The notes beneath the pieces are model-generated. The model was not told the origin of the DNA and did no database searches. It saw only the letters and a list, made by a program, of their open reading frames with translations. A DNA stretch of 64,000 nucleotides from Gnetum montanum (taxonomy: Eukaryota; Streptophyta; Gnetopsida; Gnetales; Gnetaceae). Numbering within the stretch: the stretch's first letter is position 1; every line of letters begins with the position of its first letter. The translations under genes were made by a program, and so were the position numbers. The stretch is taken from the NCBI GenBank assembly GCA_015680685.1, contig MNCI01026259.1:50580-114579 (forward strand), written 5' to 3'. Below, one piece after another: positions 59,568 to 64,000 of this stretch.

Positions 59568-61449
59568 GAATCTCTCAGCGCTCGGCAATCGGCACCAAAA
59601 CGCACAGATCTACAAAGGAGGACCAAAAAATCCGAAAAAAGAAAAAGAAAAAACAAAAGGCTTATATTTTGGAGACTAAAAGGGGCAGGGGCAGAGAATT
59701 TTGCAGAATCTGGCACTGGCAGTTGCACTTGCACCGCATCAATGGAGTCGGCGTACGAGACAAATTCAAGGTACCGTCCAAATCCGGTAGCCTAGCCAAG
59801 CCAAGCCAAGCTTATCTATTATTCTACAGCGCAGGTTTACTGGTTATGGCCTTATCTGAGATCAGAGTGTGAGACCAGGTCAAGTTCTCCTCTGATGATG
59901 ATTCTGAGAATCATTGCTGATTGACGTTGCTAATAGTATACGCATTTTCCAGTTTTGTTTATATATTTCGATATTTTGAAGTCTTACGACTTGCATCGCA
60001 GGGCCAAGCTTTTCCTGCCCGTGGCCTGCGGTCGGCAGCTGCCTGTTCTTCTTGGCACTTGCCACTTGCCTTCCTGCCTGGCAGGCATCACGCGTCTTCC
60101 TTGCCAAATTTCTTGTTTTAGCTTTCCAATTTCTGCGCTGCCAAATCCCAATATACTGCGCCAATCCCTGTATTTCTATCGAGATTTTTTGATACTTGGA
60201 CCAGCAGATTTTTTGTTAAATTGAACATGCTTGAAATAAAAACCATTGAATAGCAAACCCTTGCGCGTGACCTAGACTCTGGTGAGCTCTCTTGGATTTA
60301 CAATGCGAGTTTTCTGTTTCTCACCGTCTATTTTCCAAGAGCTGGATTGGATAACGGTGGCCACTGCTCAGCGATTAGCCATTTGCCTACTCAACTGTAG
60401 TTGAATAAATATCTTATTAAGGATTTCCCTTTCATGATAGCACCCTGATGTGGACAGACACCACATAATCATAGAATGGTTGGGTTGTAGGGCCTGCTAG
60501 ATTTGAGTCCATCCTTTAATAATAATAAGGAAAAATAAACATTCAAAGTAGAAAGAAAATTTTTTTACTATTTTTAAAAAATAAAGAAAAGACCTTCTTA
60601 ATTATAAAGATGTCTATTATTTTTAAAAAACCACAAAGGAAAATTGGTTGTTAGTAGAGAAGATTGTCTTTACCCTAATAATTGGTTGTTAGTGGGGGTT
60701 GGGCGATGGTGTGGGGGTGGGGTGGGTGTGTGTGGGAATTAGCTTGTTATCTTGCAAGAATCTACAAGCAAGAAGTTTTTAATTCAAGTTACACTTAAGA
60801 CATCATTATATTCTTTTATAATTCTTTTATCATGTTAGCTATACGTCTTGGGATAACACCCCATAAGGATAAGCCATTCATATCTAAAACTAGTAAATGG
60901 CAAATAAAAGAACTTATAAATAATAGATAATATTGACAAGAAGCATGTCTTAAAGCCTATTTATTGCTACAAAAAAAGGATCATCTCGAGGGGGGGCTTT
61001 AAATCCCAAAAAATTGAATAATAATATTAAAAAATTCAAAGTACATCAAATCATTGAAGAGAGAGTCTAAAGAAAAAACCCCAATAGTTTTGGGAATGCC
61101 TTTTTAGGTTTTTATCCTTACAACCAATCCTAAAAAACTTCCACTATGGGGTAGGAAAAGGATTAGGCCTTGCTATTATTCAAAAGCACCCTCACATGTT
61201 TTCACTTCTTACTAAAGGGTTTCTTGTAAAGAGAAGGAGAAAATTCTTTCTAAAGAAAAAAAATACATCAATTAGAGACCAAGAACAAATAGCAATAGAA
61301 CTTGAAAACTCCATCCTTGAGCCTCCAAAACAAAATCAAATTAATATTGTACAAAACAAATTAATTATTCAGCTTTCACTAGGAGCTTTTTTGCTTGAAG
61401 TTGTAGCTGAAAAGCAACATCTTTGAGAATCTAGTATTTAAGAGTGTCC
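59568..61449. other. 5' flank of the channel gene
   Basis: Contains the likely promoter and 5' untranslated region: a TATATAAAC on the minus strand at about 59957-59966, a CpG-richer block at 59990-60110, and short agccaagcc repeats near 59797-59812. From about 60200 to 61449 it becomes A/T-rich with a G-rich tract at 60690-60740. A 76-codon plus-strand ORF at 61196-61426 has no recognisable features. No second gene is supported. Confidence 0.45.
59957..59966 (-). promoter_or_regulatory. Candidate TATA box of the channel gene
   Basis: ATATATAAAC on the minus strand about 390 bp upstream of the start codon. A start of transcription near 59930 would give a leader of about 360 bases. Position and sequence are the only support. 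Confidence 0.25.
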
Positions 61450-61464
61450 TAGGAAATAAGTTTA

Positions 61465-62447
61465 GTTTCTACCAATCATTTTCAATGTTTTATAAGGCAC
61501 AGGCATTGTGAAAAGCTTGGAGATGGTTCTGTGGATCAAAAGTATATCCCTCCTGGGAATATTGCTCATATCAAGTCGTCTAATCCAACTATCTTTCACA
61601 TGCCTAGTTGGAATTTTATAGCCTTTGCAATATTTAGCATGCTTCAAGTTGCTAACAAAGGCTCATCACCATCATTATTTCATTGTCGCTGATGATGTCC
61701 TCTATTACCCCTTCAATCATTGTGGGCTTGATGATCATCATTATTGTCCCATTGTTCACTTCCACCATGGTTGTTCTTTCTGCAGTGCTTATCAAAACTA
61801 GAAAAGGAAGAAAAAGATAAAAATGAAGAGGGCAAAGAGGGAGATGGATTGCCACCACCATAGTATCTGCCAACTCCTCTTTGGTTGTCACACCCATGTT
61901 CGTCAGTTTTCTTATCTTCTTGATGCTTACCCAAGCCCCTACTTTGACTACCATCTTTACTTGAACCTCGATTGTTGATAATGGACCACAGATTAAGGGC
62001 CACACCCCCATCACCAATAACAAGGGGTGGAGAATTTTCATGTTGAGAGCCCCTAGAGGAAGGATCCTCATTGTCATCTTGGTTAGGCAAGAACAAAGGA
62101 TTGGTGAACCATTTCCCCTTTACAAACTCATGATGCTTCTCTTGGTGTTGATCTCTCTTGCATTGTGTTTTAGTGGGATGGTAGTCCTTGTAGTCGTAAT
62201 CATGCACAATGTACTCCTCTTGAAGATCTTGGATGCCCAACTTCTTAAGAGTTTGAAGCAGCATTATGGGCATAGATAAATTGGGAGGCATTACAATGTT
62301 TCCTTTCATATTACTCCATGGTAGTTGTTCATCCCAATGTAGGATGAAGGCGAAGTTAAGCACATACTCATCTAGATGAGTATATATCACCTTGCATTCT
62401 TTAGGGACCAGTGGTTTAGTATCATCATGCCTGTGAGAAGAAGACAT
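61465..62447 (-). pseudogene. Gag of element D, truncated
   Basis: ATG 62447 (MSSSHRHDDTKPLVPKE) opens 245 codons without a stop to 61713, the longest intact gag stretch here. It has CKVIYTHLDEYVLNFAFILH, an alpha-helical block (LLQTLKKLGIQDLQEEYIV) and an Asp/Gly/Ser-rich, Asn-rich tail. A frameshift near 61713 leads into the capsid start (61647-61462, RRLDMSNIPRR and TISKLFTMPVPYK). Its completeness suggests it is younger than element C. Confidence 0.6.
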
Positions 62448-62601
62448 TTTGCAATACGAATAAACTATCAATGTGCTTATGTGATTATATTATTTGTGAG
62501 AATGATTTTGACCTTAGGGTTCATCCAATGATGTTAATAATGTTTACTAAACCTAGATAGCACAAGTTTCAACAAAAAGAGTCCCTGGAAACAACACAAA
62601 A

Positions 62602-63546
62602 GATGAATGGTCAAGGTACCCCTACACCAACCATACGAATCATGAATCATTCACATGTGATCTGGTCGAACTCTATAGACTCTATGTCTTTCGGCACACT
62701 AGTCTTCTAAGAAGTGAACTTTGCCTTAATAGTCATTTGTTGTCTTCTTAGTTACACTTGTGATGCACAAAGATATGCTTAAGTGTAATCAAGGCATATG
62801 ATTTTTATTATTTTATGTTTTATGCTCCTGGTGCTTAAAATAGAGGATTGAAGTATTTTAATAACTAATTTAATTTAACTAATTAACTAATCTCTAACTA
62901 GTCTTAACATAAGCATCCAATCCCACTTTCTATACACATCTTGAACACATGTATTCACTATTAAGATTACCAAGCGCTATGTTACTGGGCCAACCAAGCA
63001 ATAATGCTGCTAGGATTACCAAACAAATACATATTTATGCTCAAAGTAGTCGTACTTATGTGTTTACTCTATTTAGCTTAATTAATTAACTAGTCATTTG
63101 AAATCTAATTTAGCTTAATTAATTGCATAATTAATGAAAATAATAAATGCATAAAAAAATCATTAATCTATTCCAAGTGCTACAAGGTTTGATAAAAAAA
63201 CTCATCTTTATTACCATTCACACTTGTGTGTTCAAGTACAATAGTATTTGAATAAACATTTGTACACTTTATAACTTCTACTATAGGCACTTAGACAAAT
63301 ATTCTAACTTTCAAATGACAAAACTACAAGAGCTTTATTGCAACTATTACAAAACATCCCATAAACACAGTTGATGAACACATATTTATAAACTTTATTC
63401 AAGAGCTACGTCGATGAGGCCCCATAGATGCAGCAAACACCATGTCAACGTAGCCTTGTCAATGGGGCAACACCATGTAGATGGGGTTGCGTCGACGAGG
63501 CCACATCAATGGGGGCCCATCGATGCAACAAAATGAAAATTCATCA
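62602..63546 (-). repeat. 5' LTR of element D
   Basis: Minus strand from TGATGAATTTTC at 63546 to ...CCATTCATC at 62602, with inverted ends ATGAAT/ATTCAT. It aligns with the element C LTR. Confidence 0.68.
63383..63535 (-). promoter_or_regulatory. LTR promoter of element D with TCGAC/ATCGAT-type array
   Basis: TATAAATA (minus) at 63383-63390. Upstream are acgtcgatgagg (63408), atgtcaacgtag, ttgtcaatgggg, gcgtcgacgagg (63489), cacatcaatggg and catcgatgc (63519). About seven related words over 125 bp, with palindromes TCGA, GTCGAC and CATCGATG. Confidence 0.55.
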
Positions 63547-63569
63547 TTAAGATTTCATTCATCCACAAC

Positions 63570-64000
63570 TGATGAGATGCGGTTCGCACAGGCCGCGATA
63601 TCGCAATCTGCCGCCATGTCTATAAATAAGAGGTGGCTCTCCCTTATTCGGGATCCCAGTTTTAGAGTAGCGAAGCTCTGGCAGTTTGATCCCTCTAGAG
63701 TTAGATTTTTTCCCATGTCTACCCGCAGTGTGGTGAATGTGATTGTATGGTGTCTTTATTCGAGTGTGTCGTACTTGGACATGCACATGACCGGCAATAA
63801 AGATCAAGATTACTTCATCATTGCAGCATTCACTTAGTTTATTTATTTTTTATTTATTTAATGTTATTTATTGCTTTCATAGTGCGGTGTGAGTACAACT
63901 TGGCTACGAGCATCTACAAGTGTGTACGGCTAGTTAAGGAATCGGTTACTCATCCCGATTAGTCTCTCACTCTTAAACTCCTAGAAGCGGAACGAGTACG
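63570..64000 (+). repeat. Partial LTR at right edge (inverted relative to left-edge LTR)
   Basis: Starts TGATGAGATGCGG at 63570, with a ccgcgatatcgc palindrome near 63593-63604 and TATAAATA at 63621-63628. It continues with text matching the reverse complement of 1-540 (for example gcgaagctctggcag, gtacggctagttaaggaatcgg). It runs off the right edge. CpG content is high, as in the left copy. Confidence 0.72.
63593..63628 (+). promoter_or_regulatory. Core promoter of right-edge LTR
   Basis: One perfect GCGATATCGC palindrome lies just upstream of TATAAATA (63621-63628). The left-edge copy has five such sites, so array length varies between members. Confidence 0.55.

Larger units (their letters stand above)
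61450..63546 (-). mobile_element. Element D: 5' part of a C-family Athila-like element
   Basis: 5' LTR 63546-62602, a degenerate primer site (TTGTTTCCAGGGAC near 62578-62592) and gag from 62447. Similarity to element C gag ends near 61450 (ttttcaatgttttataaggcacaggcattgtgaaaagc aligns with 52281-52315), so everything downstream of mid-gag is missing and unrelated host sequence follows. Confidence 0.65.

Noticed and set aside
59880-60164. 94-codon minus-strand ORF upstream of the channel
   Set aside because: Lies in the likely promoter and leader; no homology features, basic low-complexity composition. Not accepted as an extra exon because no in-frame splice route to exon 1 is needed.
61196-61426. 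76-codon plus-strand ORF (Lys-rich)
   Set aside because: A/T-rich, no recognisable domain, next to truncated element D; probably chance.

Overview
This window comes from a nuclear plant genome, very probably a land plant with a large, repeat-rich genome. One spliced host gene, a plant Shaker-family potassium channel on the minus strand (55957-59567, 12 exons, 694 codons), sits among decayed Ty3/gypsy LTR retrotransposons. The introns are short (82-436 bp, GT-AG), and the exons are richer in G+C and CpG than the surroundings. Most element reading frames are broken by TAG, TAA or TGA where CAG, CAA or CGA is expected. That is the decay expected of methylated, silenced repeats. I cannot name the species.

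Layout: 1-541, partial LTR (minus). 1262-9966, element 1 (minus): an Athila-like element with both LTRs, a gag and a long accessory ORF but no pol. 9967-20432, element E (minus): a truncated Tat-like element (LTR, gag-protease, and an accessory ORF on the opposite strand). 20433-22812, element F: a plus-strand Tat-like pol fragment. 23918 to about 43250, element B (plus): a near-complete Tat-like element whose 5' LTR also serves as the 3' LTR of F. About 43741-54307, element C (minus): Athila-like, with gag, protease, RT, RNase H, integrase, accessory ORF and 5' LTR. 54308-61450, the host gene island. 61450-63546, element D (minus): 5' LTR and gag of the C family. 63570-64000, a partial LTR (plus), related to the one at the left edge but inverted.

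The most interesting pattern is shared by all three element families (1, C/D, B/E/F). Each carries a long accessory ORF (about 900 codons where complete) that is not gag, protease, RT, RNase H or integrase. Each accessory ORF has its own upstream region, with a visible TATA box in 1, C and B. In or near that region lies an array of short palindromes of the same kind found in that element's own LTR U3: GATATC-type in element 1, TCGAC/TTGATG-type in C/D, and GCTACACT...AGTGTAGC-type hairpins in B/E. A self-recognition system, in which the element encodes a protein that binds its own promoter arrays, is a testable explanation. It would resemble the VANC anti-silencing proteins of VANDAL transposons. 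Function cannot be shown from sequence alone.

All calls come from reading and hand translation. LTR edges were set by comparing copies within the window, and approximate limits are marked as such. No database search was possible.
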